Assembly (NCBI RefSeq): GCF_030272615.1
Contig: NC_081409.1
Span: 244,089,924 to 244,153,923, forward strand
Direction of reading: 5' to 3'
Origin: Cryptomeria japonica
Taxonomy: Eukaryota; Streptophyta; Pinopsida; Cupressales; Cupressaceae
Length of the DNA stretch: 64,000 nt
The notes below the pieces were generated by a model, which was given only the letters and a program-made list of their open reading frames with translations, did not search any database and had not been told where the DNA came from. Positions 47,366 to 59,300 of this stretch are shown here, piece by piece (positions within the stretch are counted from its first letter, which is position 1; the number at the start of each line of letters is the position of its first letter). The position numbers were made by a program, and so were the translations under genes.

Positions 47366-48639
47366 GTTGGATGAATGATGAAGATATGAAAGTGAAGAAA
47401 GATTCCATGATGAAGCGATAGATGTGCATGCGAGGGATGCAATGATGAATGTGACTAGATGATGATGATGAGATGTATCTTGAAAATGAAATGTAAATGA
47501 TAATGATAATGATATGAGATGTATCTTGAAAATTAGATGTAAACTATAATGATAATGATATGAGATGTATAAATGTAGCTAAATGAATGCAACCGAGTAT
47601 GAAATACCACAAAATGATTATTGTAATCTTATCATTTTCATTCATGTTAGTCACTTGTTTGTGCTCTTTTTTTCATCATTGAGCTTTTGATATGTTGAAA
47701 GTTAATACAAGAATCATGGTATAATTAAACCATGATGACATGAGTATAACTTACATGATTTTTTATATTGCAAGATGATACAAGCGTCGAAGTATAATTG
47801 AACCAAGACGACCTGGGTGTTACTTGCATAAAACAGACAAGAGTTAACCTTTTTTATGTACAAAATGGAAAATGTATTTAATTAGATGTTTCCAATCATG
47901 TCTCGAGACAAATTTGCACCATATGAATGATCGCCTCACAAACAGAAAACCAAAGAAAAATATCAGATTCCTTCGTTGCTTCTCTAGCTCAGTGCATCCT
48001 TGAGTAGCTCAGGAGTTCTAATGATTCAGAAATCAAGATACAAATAGTCAAAACTTCCTGCCAAAGGTAAACAAATCATAATTCAGAATAAATCATCCAT
48101 TGTGTGTGTGTTGAAGTTGTAGTTGGATAATGATCCTGTTTTCTAGTCCGATGAGCGGTTTTGTCAATGGTTTCCCTAGTATGTTGCGATCCTTGTTTGT
48201 TGTCTGAATGCTAAAGTGAGATGAATGTCGCCCCCAGTTATGGATACTTGTCAATGTGGATATACATTGATCACCAAGCCATGGTGGGATATGATATGGA
48301 TAATTGTTTAGATAATCAAGGACAGTGACTACGCTAAGTATGTCCAGGATAATGTTGCGTGTGTAAGTGTTCTATGATGGCTATGGGCTTAGATCGAATG
48401 AAGTAAAGATATGATGTGAGCACCGATAGATAGAGGATTTGTTATCTCACAAATAGCACTTGTTGCTAGGTTTTCACCACTTGTTTTTATTGCACTATTT
48501 GATTTGTTTTTCTATTGTTTTTTATTGTTTTTAAAAGATGAAACTTGTATTGCCATCAATTTGATAAAGATAAGGCTAACTAGGACAAAATCCAGTAGTC
48601 ATACTGATCTATGTCATTGTTTTGATTTGTTTGATGATT

Positions 48640-48870
48640 GATAAGAATGTCTAGTTTCAAAGAGTGAGTACCCCATATAAGACCGATCTGTTTGGTTTTG
48701 AGTGTACCTATCCCTGTATAAGACATGTTGATGTTGATGTTGATTTTGATAGATGGATTGATTAACAAGAATCGATGATTGATAGGAATGTTTGGTTTCA
48801 AAGAGTGAGTACCATGTATAAGACCGATCTGTTTGGTTTCGGGTGTACCTATCCCTATATAAGACATGTT
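48640..48870. repeat. Second TAAGAC minisatellite block
   Basis: Two units of about 137 bp: GTTTCAAAGAGTGAGTACC then TATAAGACCGATCTGTTTGG and a TGTACCTATCCCT half. The TATAAGAC core is shared with the block at 46985-47365. Confidence 0.85.
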
Positions 48871-51559
48871 ACTGCTGATAGATTTTGAGTGATGAATTGA
48901 TTAATAAGACATGTGATCAGTTTGATTGCAGACTTTGAGAATTTTCCTATTGTTGATTTGATTTGATAGATGGGCCATGCGTTCATGCTTTGATTTTTAA
49001 TTTTTATTTGATATTGTCGATTTTTTTATTTAGTTTTTGGATATTTTAATTTATGGAGTTTTTTGGATTAGAAGAAAGATGTATTTGGTTGTCCCAATGT
49101 ATAGCAAGACAAGGAACATTATGAATGGATGACTAAACTCTTGAGGTGGAAATGGATAGGAGAAAGATGGAGGTAGTTTATGAGGAGAAACGTCAAGAGC
49201 TTTTTGAAATCATGTTTTCTCATTAGTTTTGATCAAGATCAAGGATGAAAAAGGGGATATGGATAGAGATAGGATATGGATAGGAGAAACAAGATCATAG
49301 ATAGTGAGGGATGATGGAAGCAATGAATAGGTAGGATAGATGGTATGGATAAAGTGAAGCAAGATCGTAGATAGCACTGGATGAATTTAGATAGGGTAAT
49401 GGATATTGGAGGAAGGATAATGGGAGATATGGTAGGAAGAATAGAGTGGATGAAATTTTCCCCCAAGCATAGAGGTTTCCATTTGCAAAGGGGTGATATG
49501 TAATATTGTCACAGTATTAAGCACCACCTGAATAAGTGTTCTTGAACTTTTCAAAGATAGAGACCCAACCCACACTTAGAACCTCTAGAAAATTGAACCG
49601 AACATGTCTAGAGACTAGGAAGCATACTCAAATGGGAAGAAGAATCCCAAACTAGATCAAGGTACTTAGTCTTTGATTACCCATGTGTGTACAAGTGGGT
49701 TCATTTCAGCTCATATGATCATTGTAATCTTCAAAATCCAACATGGCTAGCTACATGAGTTACCTTGACTTCAAAAGAATCCTGGATAGAGCTGCCAGTG
49801 AACGTCCATAGCCCCGACGAGGTTATCAATGTAATCTCACAAATATTACTAAATTGCCAGCCATGCGTCCATAGCCCTGATGGAGTTATTTGCATGTTCC
49901 CATATCCAAGCAATTTGATGTTGTATTTCATTGCATTTTTCTTTTCTTGATCTTTATTTTCTTGCTCATGCTTTTGATCTTTTGATATTGTCTTTTTTGC
50001 TCTTTATTTTTCTTTCATTGGCTTGTAAGTGATGAAACTTACGTGGGTCTGATAATTGCAGTGGCTCTGAAGCAAGATTTTATATTTTTCACTAGCCATG
50101 TCTTCAACTAAGAGATCGCAATGATTTAGAGAAATTGATTAAGTGTATGAGATAGAGTAATCAAAAAGATGTTGGTACCAAGATATGATACGTGGTTCTT
50201 TTCTGGATTGAGTGTGTATCCCAACCAAAAGAAAATGTTAAAGAGGAACAACCTCGGATTTTGAAGTGTTTCATGAATACATATTTAGGAAAAGGACTGA
50301 ACATGAGATTCAAGCATGGGAAAGCATGTGACCAAATGACACAAATGCCTATTTCACAGATGAAGGATTTATTCAAACAACTGAATGATAGGGATTGAAG
50401 GAATGGAAAAGAGGTGTTGGATAATAGATAGAATGTTTGAATATTTGTGAGAGGATAGATGGAAATGTATTCAAGATGAGTGTTGGTACACAACTTGAGA
50501 AGTGATGAAGAGATGGGGGAAAATTGAATTTTGGGACATAAGGACCCAAAATAGATAAAGGAAATGATGGACGAATACTTTTGGAAAGATGTTTAGATAG
50601 ATGGTTGAAAGAAGTTCAAAGATGGTGCCTTTGTTGATATTTCTTATGGATCATTTGAGGTGATGGATTGGTGGATGGATGGAGGTAAGGACCCAAGATG
50701 GATGAAAGGGATGGAGAGTTTGGATTTGGAATTAAAGGACCTAAAATGGATTTGGATGATGAAAGGATTCCTTGATTTTGACCTTGACTTGGAGTAGGAT
50801 CATTTGATTTTGTTCTTTTCTCTTGATTTTGAATTAGATTAGTGAAGGAGATGGAAGGGATATCATGCTCTTTCTTAGGAGGTGGATATTGAATGGGACT
50901 CTGCTCTTGAGATAAAAGGGGATCATCATGGATGGAATGCCAAAATATTAAGGGATCATCATAAGATTCTTGATAGGTGGGATCTTGATAAAAAAATGGG
51001 ATTAGATTGGAGAGCCATGATATCTTGATCTTGATTTAGGCTAGGACTAATTTCCTTTGATTAAGATTCTTGTTTTCAAGTGATAAGGGATGGTCACATG
51101 AGTGATCAAAGTTTCAATTTGGATAGGTTGATGTTGTTGACTTGATGGATACTTCATTTCAGATACTCAAGCTTACTAAGTTGAATAGAGGGTGTGTTCG
51201 ATAGGCCCGTATGACAAAGCTGGTCAAATGATATGGATAGTCTCTCGATATGGAAACTAATTTGACTAACTTGAATACCTAGCTAGGTATTGTTGTCATT
51301 GAGATAATTGGATGATAAACTCTTTATCACTTAAATGGATACTCCTTAATTTCGTTGGATGAAATCTTATCCTAAGATAGTTGAAGATTTGATTCCCCTT
51401 CCAAGGGTGTTTAGTTGGATTTGGAAATTTTCTCTCACTTATGATCCCTCTTTGTTTGCTACAAATTTTTCCTGTCTGTGTTGGATTTGTCAGAGGACCT
51501 AAAAGGGTATTCAAAACTGGTTAAATTGTTTTCAAAAGGTTGATAGATTGCTCTCTTTT

Positions 51560-51950
51560 TTTAGCCAATTTTGGTCATGTGCTAAAACAAAGCCTTGATG
51601 CGCTAAAGGATGACCCCAAAGCACTACATAACATTCTAGATGCACTTATGATGTCCTTAAATATGCTATTTCTTACTATCTTCTATCACAAATTCTTGAA
51701 AAGGTTATGCGCTAATATGTCCCTCTGAAGTGCTAATGTTTGATCTGAATACGCTATACTATGGTTCATATGCGCTAGGCTGATGCTCCAATGCGCCGCA
51801 ATGATATTGACAAACGCTATCTGAGTTATTACCAATATGATACTAATCATGTGCTAATGTGAGTGATGAAGGCGCTAACTGTTGGTTGGGATGTGCTATC
51901 AGATGGTTCAGATGCGCTAGGATGTTGCTCCTACGCACTAGCTATCCTAA
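51560..51950. repeat. Degenerate GCGCTA interspersed array
   Basis: About fifteen copies of (A/T)(T/G)GCGCTA-like motifs (GATGCGCTAAAGG, TATGCGCTAGGC, AAGGCGCTAACTG, GATGCGCTAGG) are spaced 20-35 bp apart. The same motif occurs at 34850-34920 inside the 4.8 kb insertion. Confidence 0.7.
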
Positions 51951-52181
51951 CAACTTTGTTTTGATGTTTTTGCTGAGATGTATTGTGTGATTTGATGGAT
52001 GATTTTCTGATAAATGACTTGAAAACACAATAGGTAGAAGTGATAATAGTTTGTCTATGTTAAACAAATAGTGTATGTTCTTTTGAGGATGTGTTCAAAT
52101 CCCTGATGTTTTCACTGATTTGGATTACAAAAAGACAGGTTGACTCTTTATTCAAGGTTCATTGACAATATCATAGCCCAT

Positions 52182-52902
52182 TGTTGGCATTCTACACTCT
52201 AGTGAGAAATGATGGTGTTGTCATTGATGGCAACCTACTGACAACCTATAGGCAGCCACCTGACATTCATATGGTAAACCACCGGTAGACATTGGCACCG
52301 ACAGACACTTCACCAACAATGACAACAATGTATATCGACACCCCAACCAACAGGAACAAACTTTTGTTTATTGTATTTAATTGTAAATATCTTTTGTAAA
52401 GTCGACATGGCATATTGTAATAGACTCATATATGTATGAGATCTTGTAAATCATTTTGTAATGAAAGACATAATATGGTCGAAGTGATGAGCAAATATTA
52501 AGGAAAATTTTGTATAAGGTTTATGGTTATAGTATGAGCTTAAACCGGTACTGAACCTGGCATAGCAGATGCTGAATTGTAGTAGTACATTATATTGGAT
52601 TTTTATAATCCATTTGTAAGTCAGTGAGACTTCCATTTTGTAGAGTGAGCAGTGAGCTCTAGGCAGTTGGCCTTCTTGCATGTGCAGGCCCCTCATTGTA
52701 AGTAATATTTATTCATTGGCCACTGAGTGAATATTGTGTGTCACAAATCCCATCCTATTTACTACATTAATTCTTGTTTACCGGTACATTGTTTTGGAAT
52801 GCAAAATACTTAATAAGGTTAAATATTCACTTAACCGGTTAGATACTCATTCACCCCCCCCCCCCCCTCTCAGTATCTTTGGGACTATCATTAATCCTAA
52901 CA
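52182..52902 (+). repeat. 5' LTR of element D
   Basis: It is 721 bp, TGTTGGCATTC...AATCCTAACA. It is homologous to the solo LTR at 8501-9320 (ACCGGTACTGAACC, AGTGAGACTTCC, GTTGGCCTTCTTGC). It lacks about 85 bp found in the solo LTR, including the conserved TTTTTCCC...GGGTTT hairpin block (junction near 52755). A poly-C tract is at 52853-52867. Confidence 0.92.
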
Positions 52903-52904
52903 AT

Positions 52905-52916
52905 TGGTATTAGAGC
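52905..52916 (+). other. Primer binding site of element D
   Basis: TGGTATTAGAGC, one C-to-T change from the canonical initiator Met tRNA site, two bases past the LTR. Confidence 0.9.
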
Positions 52917-52973
52917 CTAGTCCTCTATTTTCAAAAGCCTAATAGCTTGAGGAAGATTCTGACATCGATACAG

Positions 52974-53970
52974 ATGGAGAACTTAAGAAAGAAATTAGAA
53001 GGAGCTCTTGTGGACTATGATTCAAAGAAGTTGAAGAATATCAAACTTGAAGATGATCTGAGGACTGCACAGGAATTCATTCAAGGACTTCAGGAGAATC
53101 TCACTATTGCTAGAAATAAGAGAAAATAACTTCATGAGAAGATGCAAAGTGATGATGATGAAAAGGAATCTCTTAATGAGCTTATAAATAAGATGAGGCA
53201 AGAAAACATGACTATAAGGAATGAAATGCAAGACATGACTATGAGATTTTGTAAAGACATTGAAGATAGAAAGAAGAATGAAGATGACTTGACTAGGAGA
53301 CTCAATGATGTTGGAAATGAAAATCTAAGACTTAGTCATGAAATGATATATTGAAGACAGATTTGATTCACATCCAACATGATAAAACTGAACTTATGAG
53401 ACAAAAGGGAATTCTGGAAAATGAGTTGGCTACTGCAAATCAACATAAAGAGAAATTCAAGAAAAGTTTAGAAGAACTTGATGATATGTTGAAAAGTCAG
53501 AAACCTAATGGAGATACTAATGGACTTGGATTTGAAGTTGGAGAAAGTTTCGGTACTGCAAACAATCATGATCATAGTAAACTGGTAAGACAACCTAATG
53601 CTTTAACTGTAACAAGTTTGGTCATAGAGAAAAGCAGTGTAGATCTAGAAACAATCAGAACATTAATGCACCCACCGGTCAATGTTCCAAATGCAACAAA
53701 ATTGGTCACAATTCAGAAAGCTACATAATGAATGTAAGATGTTATGTTTGTGGAAGATTTGGGCACTTATCTAATCAATGTAGAACACAAACCGGCATAG
53801 GATATGGAAAGGCTATTCAGAAGAATAATGTGACTTGTTATGCTTGTAACATGATTGGACATATTGCAAAATTTTGTAGAAGCAAGACTTCACCGACAAA
53901 CAATAAAGGACCCAGATTGAAAGGCAAAGAAAAGGTTGATGAGGTAAAGAAAGAATTTTTAAGACAATAG
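52974..53970 (+). pseudogene. gag: Gag-like protein of element D: coiled coil plus two zinc knuckles
   Basis: From ATG 52974 the product is a long charged heptad-rich coiled coil (52974-53500) interrupted by TAA 53128-53130 and by a frameshift at about 53340-53355. A further frameshift near 53725 leads to two CCHC knuckles: CYVCGRFGHLSNQC (about 53740-53781) and CYACNMIGHIAKFC (about 53837-53878), then a basic tail. Zinc knuckles after the primer binding site indicate a nucleocapsid-type Gag. It lacks the LDGTNY-W capsid motif of A-C and has a coiled coil in its place, so D belongs to a different lineage. No protease, RT or integrase is seen up to 54479. Confidence 0.8.
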
Positions 53971-54365
53971 ATTAGAAAGACAGATCAGAATGTTGATGAG
54001 AGTATTCCTTCACCGGTAGAACAGAGTATTACTCCACTGACAGGAGATTCTTCATCCAACTAAGAAGTAACACTTTGGGGGTATTGCAGCAAGTTGAACA
54101 TCATGCAAATTACCCTTGGTAGATGGTGAGAAGATAGATTTCTTCTCTACCGGCAGATGTGTTAAGTTTCACTTAACCGACGAGCATTTAATGTGGTTGT
54201 TGGAAGAAAAGACATTATAAATCATCGATTTTCGCTCTTTTTCAATTCACTGAGCATTCAAACTTTCAGAGAGTGTGAAATTCGAGCTAAGGCATCCAAG
54301 GTGAAGAAGTGAAGCGATTTCTCTCAAGCACTCAACCATTATCAGGCAGCTCAAGGTATTTTTCA

Positions 54366-54479
54366 ATGGCTTCCTCCTCTACTTCGGAATTTATTGCAAA
54401 CCCTACTATTGTAGAAGTTGTGAAATGCCCTAGGCCCGTTTTTAAGATTATCCCCAAAATAGCTAAGCAAGATGATTCT
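54366..54479 (+). pseudogene. Element D second ORF, 5' part (unrecognised)
   Basis: Starts MASSSTSEFIANPTIVEV. It is open to 54479, where element E interrupts it after the codons K-Q-D-D-S. It continues in phase at 62781. Family not recognised. A conserved-looking leader with several short reading frames (53971-54365) separates it from Gag. Confidence 0.7.
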
Positions 54480-55002
54480 TGTAGCATCGTAAATTGTACG
54501 CACTTGCTAGGGTGGTACAATTTCACACCTAGTTTAGCACCCGCCTTGGCGCATTTTGCATTTTGCATTGCATTTCCCCTTTAGCACTTAATTAATTAAA
54601 TTAATTAGGTCTAAGGTTCTATTTTATCATCTCCCATATCATAAAGTTGGGCCCCTTTCATTAAAGTGTGCCCTTTTCATTTTATTCCTCCTATACATCA
54701 TTTAATCAAAAACCCTAATTGGGTCCTATTTTGAACTTGGGGGCTTGATTTCGGGGGTCAAAACATCTCAAAATCACCTGTAACTTCGGGATTCGCTCTA
54801 AAATCATCATATCCGACGGCCCTGAAAATTTGGTGAAAAGTTGTCAGGACCATGGCGCCTGGCGTGCACATAGTCCCAGACATTTTTCCCGAAATTTTAG
54901 GAGCGCGATCCAATCATAAAATAAAGCTTAACCCCAAGAAATTGGCAGGAGATTCAATCTCTAGGTCGGCCAAAAAGTTGAAATTAAGACCTAGGGTTTC
55001 AT

Positions 55003-55010
55003 ATATAAGA
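55003..55010 (+). promoter_or_regulatory. TATA box of element E LTR
   Basis: TATATAAG within CATATATAAGAGCTCTC; the identical sequence is at 61627-61634 in the 3' LTR. It is the best TATA candidate in the LTR, which would place the start of transcription about 30 bp downstream. Confidence 0.65.
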
Positions 55011-55620
55011 GCTCTCTTTCTTCATTGGAAAAGATCCGAATTTTGGCTTGGGAGGACCTTCTATGCAGCGAAATAGCAGATCTTTGAAGACTTCAATAAC
55101 ATTCAACATCCATCCATCAAGCATTCATCAATTTCATTCATTTAGGGCTTGGGAGACATTGAAGAACAATAGGAGATTACCGACTGAAGATTGGCTTGTA
55201 CTCCTCCCTTAAGGGTTGGGTATGATTTCATGTTGTTTTCATGTCTTTGCATAAGCTTCAATATATCCTTTATTCATGCTTTAGATCACTTTGCATCTTG
55301 ATTTAGAGCATTTACATTATCATTGACAAGCAATTAGGGTTTACTTTCTAGGTTGCTCTAGTTTGCTTTCTTGCATTTAAGGACCTTGCACACACACTAG
55401 GTCTGCACACACAATACATTTTACAATACAACTTGGCTATTCGTGGAGGTGGAAATTGCTGAAGCGGGGGTTTGACTAAGGCAAAACCCTATATAGCCGC
55501 CCAAAACACCTTTTCAGATATAAGTGCAGATTTCAGGATTCAGACGACGCCGCAAGTTACAGATCCGGAAGAAGCAGACGGAGACCAAACAACACACCAA
55601 ATCTCAAAGCAAAAGACCAG

Positions 55621-55713
55621 GACAGGGGCGTGGGGCGCCCTGGTCCTGCCAGGATAGGGGTGTTGGGTGCCCTGGTCCCTGAGACAGGGGCGCTGGGTGC
55701 CCTGGTCCTCCTG
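55621..55713. repeat. 31-bp GC-rich tandem repeat in E LTR, three units
   Basis: Units begin GACAGGGGCG, GGATAGGGGTG and GACAGGGGCG, and each ends with GCCCTGGTCC plus 5-7 bases. The same array is at 62246-62338 in the 3' LTR, where most of the LTR-LTR differences concentrate. Confidence 0.9.
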
Positions 55714-56153
55714 ATAGACAGCATTTTCAGCATTTTTTACAGCTTTTCCAGAGTGCAAAACAGCAGTTTTCGGAGCAGTTTCAGGGGCAGAATCAGGACA
55801 GTGGCGCTCGCGCCCCCGTCCCAAACATTTTCATTCATATTTTAACACCAGGTACACATTTACATTCTTGTCTTGTCCTTGTGTTTACAGGTTTCCATCA
55901 TTTAAGTTCAATTCTGTAATCTTGTTATTAGTTCATACTTGCACTTTGGGGTTAGGGATTGAACTTGCATCATTTCATCTTTCAATTACAACAAAGGAAT
56001 AGAAATCCTAATAGGTAGCCCGTGGCTCTCTCTTCCACAAAAAGAAGTAGCCAATTGTGTGATACCTCTAGGCTCTTTCGTATTCCACAAGTGTGTGGTT
56101 GAAAGTGAGATTAGGGCATGTTTGCTTAGTGTCACTTTTTCTCCTACACATTT

Positions 56154-56173
56154 TGGTGAACCCGACGTGAATC
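56154..56173 (+). other. Primer binding site of element E
   Basis: TGGTGAACCCGACGTGAATC lies three bases past the 5' LTR. It would pair with a tRNA ending GGGTTCACCA, not the initiator Met tRNA used by elements A-D. I cannot name the tRNA with confidence. Confidence 0.7.
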
Positions 56174-56319
56174 TATCATTGCTTCCTCTTGCATTGCATT
56201 TGTTAGATCTAGATCTAGATTTAGTGTGTTTTCATTTCATTTTCATTAAAAAGAGAAAAAAAAAAAAAAAAAAAGTGTGTTTCTTTGCATTGTGTGTTTA
56301 AATTTTATGCAATTTCAAA

Positions 56320-59300
56320 ATGTCATATTTTTATTTGCAAGATGTTCATATTTGTGATGATTATGAGTTAGATGAAGCTTTAGATGAATTTTTGAAACCT
56401 AAATATACCAAACCTTCATTTTACCAAAAACTCATAAACATTGTTACTATGCCATTTCGTTGTGATGAGAAAGATAAGTCGAATGATTCCTCTCAAGGGT
56501 ACATTCCTATCAGCTCTTCCACTAAATCTAGTAACATGGTTGTTTTCAATGATCCCCTCTATGAAGAGATATCTCCTTTTGAATCAAAAGATAAACCTTT
56601 TAATAGATATGATCATGCTTTGTTGAATGATGCCCTTGATGCCTTTGTGTCCCCTAAAAAACACTCCCTTCATGAGGATCCTTTTGTGCAAGAAGATGAC
56701 ATTATCCCTACATTTCCTAGTGATGGCCTTTCCTTTTCCAACAAAATTCCCACTAGAGATGATGAATTAATGGTAAATGCTTACCCTTCTCCTAAAGTTG
56801 GTCTTACCCATAAGCATCCCTTAGAGAAAGAAGATGAAATAATAAGCAATTTCCTTAATTCTCTCTCCCCTATTGAACATATTTTGAGGAAAGAGGATGA
56901 GTTTAATTCATCTATTGATGCTTTCCCTCCTAAGGATGCGGAATTAATAAACAATGTTATCTCCTCTCCCGAAATTGACAATGCTTCAAACATTCCTTTC
57001 AACAACTTCACTATTTGGGATGAACCATTAGAAGAAGGTGTAGATTATTCTCTACCCTGTGAGAGAACCCTAGCCAAAGGGGATGAAATCAAGATTAAAA
57101 ACTCCCTTGATAGTTTCTCACCTTCCTTGAATCTCAATTATTCTCCCTCTAAAAATAAAGCATCTCCCTCTCCTCAACTTGGTTCTACTCATAAGGAAAC
57201 CCTAGTTCAAAGCAAGATGGTTAACATTTCTTTCAAAGATCTCCCTCTCAAAAGTGAGACTTTAGAGAGTAGTGTTGATCCTTCTCCTAGAGAGTTTATT
57301 CCCCATGTAGATCCTGTGACGATAAAGGATGATATGACCTTTCCTAGTATTACTCTTCCTACTAGAACATCAATGCCTATCCCTTGTCTCTCTCCTAAAA
57401 TTGATTTGATCCGTGATAAGATTTTAGTGCAAGAGAAGACTATCAATAATTCTTCCAACACTTTTGTTCATTCCTCTAAACCATCCTCAATCAATTTGAT
57501 ACATGTGAATGAGACACCTAACAAACCTCTCTTCATTGTCCAAGGTGCTTGTCCTTCTCAAATTTCTCAACCTTTAAATAAGCCTATCTTAGTGGTTCAA
57601 GGTGGTTATGCTAATGATTCTTTTTGCACGCCTAAGAAACCTATTATTACTATGCAAGGAGGTTATTCTACTAAGAGCCCTTATGAGTATGCTAAGCAAC
57701 TGACTAGAGAGAGTTATCATGCAGTTGCCCATACCTATAACACAAGAAACAATATGCAACCTAATCCTCCTCCAGTTATCCCCACTTCACTTCCTCCTTC
57801 CCAACCTATTCTTCGTCAAGCTCCTCGTATTTCACAAATGCTTAGTAAGGATTATGATCTCATAGAACAACTTAAAGCTACCCCTGCTAAGATATCCCTT
57901 TGGGATTTGATCCAAACTTCTTCCGCTCATCATGGAATGTTACAAGATGCCTTGAAAGATTTGAATGTTCCTCCACCTAATACATCTAGTAATATAGTGT
58001 CTTTGGTTAACTCTGTGATGAATCCTAAAACTCAAATTGTGTTTACTCAAGATGAGTTGCCTACTAGTGAAATTCAACATCAATATGATCCCTTGATGAT
58101 TGTGGTTATCATAAATGACACTGCTATAAGACGAACACTGGTAGATAATGGTTCTGGCCTTAATGTGTGTAGCATTAATCTATTGCATAAGATGAATGTG
58201 GATACATCCCTTATTGAGCCTGACTCTCGTCCCATTCGAGGCTTTGATAATGTGGCTAAGTCTTCATTAGGTATTATCACCTTACCCATCACAGTGGGAC
58301 CTATTACTTTGCCTACTCCTATCCATGTTATGTTGGGAAATCTAACATACAACTTGTTATTAGGGAGACCTTGGATTCACAATATGCAAGTTGTCCCCTC
58401 TACATTGCATAGACAAGTTAAATTCATTTATAACAATAAGACATATACCTTGATAGGTGACACTAATCTCCAAGCTTGTTTGCAAACATCTAAGCCTTCC
58501 TCTTCTAGTAATGACTCTTTGAACAAGATACCTATGGATGAATCCTTACCCTCTGATAATCAAAATTCTTTGGACGAGTCTGAAGCTCCTGAAGAAGATC
58601 CTTCTCGACTTGAATATATGCATAAAAAGGCTTTTGATCCTGAGAAGGTTCTCACAGAAGACGATTGGGGATCTCTTGACTTTAATCCCACCTTTGTAGG
58701 TGAGTATAGGGTTCCTCCTAGAGAGTTTAAAGTTAAAAAGAAGGAAGAAACTAAAAATCAATCAATCTTACCTGAACCTATGAGCAATAATTTTGTGGCC
58801 GCTTCTCAAACTTCTTCTCCTCACACCTCTAATTATGAAGAGTTTGATTATTTGTCTTATGAAAAACCACCTTCTCTTCCTAAAATGGCTGATCGTTATC
58901 GTCGTGGTTTTCGCATTTTTGCTAAGCATGGGTATCATGGAAATGGTTGTGGCGCTCATGAACAAGGGATAAAAGTTCCTCTAGAGACTAATTTTCACAA
59001 TTATGCCTTTGGACTCGGCTATAATCCCTGCAAACGTACCAAAGCATCTAAAAGACCATCTCTCAATGTGAATGCTATATTTAGTAGTGATGATGATCTC
59101 ACTTCAACTAAATCATCTTCTACCTCTATCAGCTCTCATTCCCCTCATAAGGAAATCTTGGCAATGAACAAATCTCTTTATGAATCCCCTCAAATTTCTA
59201 AATCCACTTATGAATCTTTATCTCCTATTCATCATAAAGTCCTTTCCTCTAGGGATAAGGCTCTAATAAATTACACTCATCCCTCTTCTAAGATTTCATG

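Larger units (their letters stand above)
45119..52181. other. 7 kb repeat-rich non-coding region
   Basis: No coding region on either strand could be matched to a family. The DNA is AT-rich, full of GATATGA-, TAAGAC-, GGATAGG- and GCGCTA-type short repeats. The strings TTTGCCCCAC (about 46549) and GATGCCCCAG recall LTRs of large Ty3/gypsy elements, but no LTR pair, TSD or primer site could be fixed. A TATA-like CTATTTATAGGG is at about 45573. Element D is inserted at its right edge (candidate duplication cccat, 52177-52181; partner outside the window). Confidence 0.55.
54480..56150 (+). repeat. 5' LTR of element E
   Basis: 1671 bp. A TATA box TATATAAG lies at 55003-55010 after CCTAGGGTTTC. 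A GC-rich 31-bp tandem repeat (three units around GGGCGCCCTGGTCC) occupies 55621-55713. It ends CTCCTACACA. The short open frames inside both LTRs are not considered genes. Confidence 0.95.

Noticed and set aside
46610-48870. CRISPR-like appearance of spaced repeats
   Set aside because: Repeats are degenerate and spacers are themselves related; the DNA is clearly plant nuclear.
54852-55076. 74-codon open frame in E's 5' LTR, repeated at 61477 in the 3' LTR
   Set aside because: The duplication simply follows from the LTR pair; it spans the TATA box and no protein family is visible.
55472-55845. GC-rich open frames on both strands of the E LTR
   Set aside because: They arise from the 31-bp tandem repeat; both strands are open, which is typical of repeats and not of genes.
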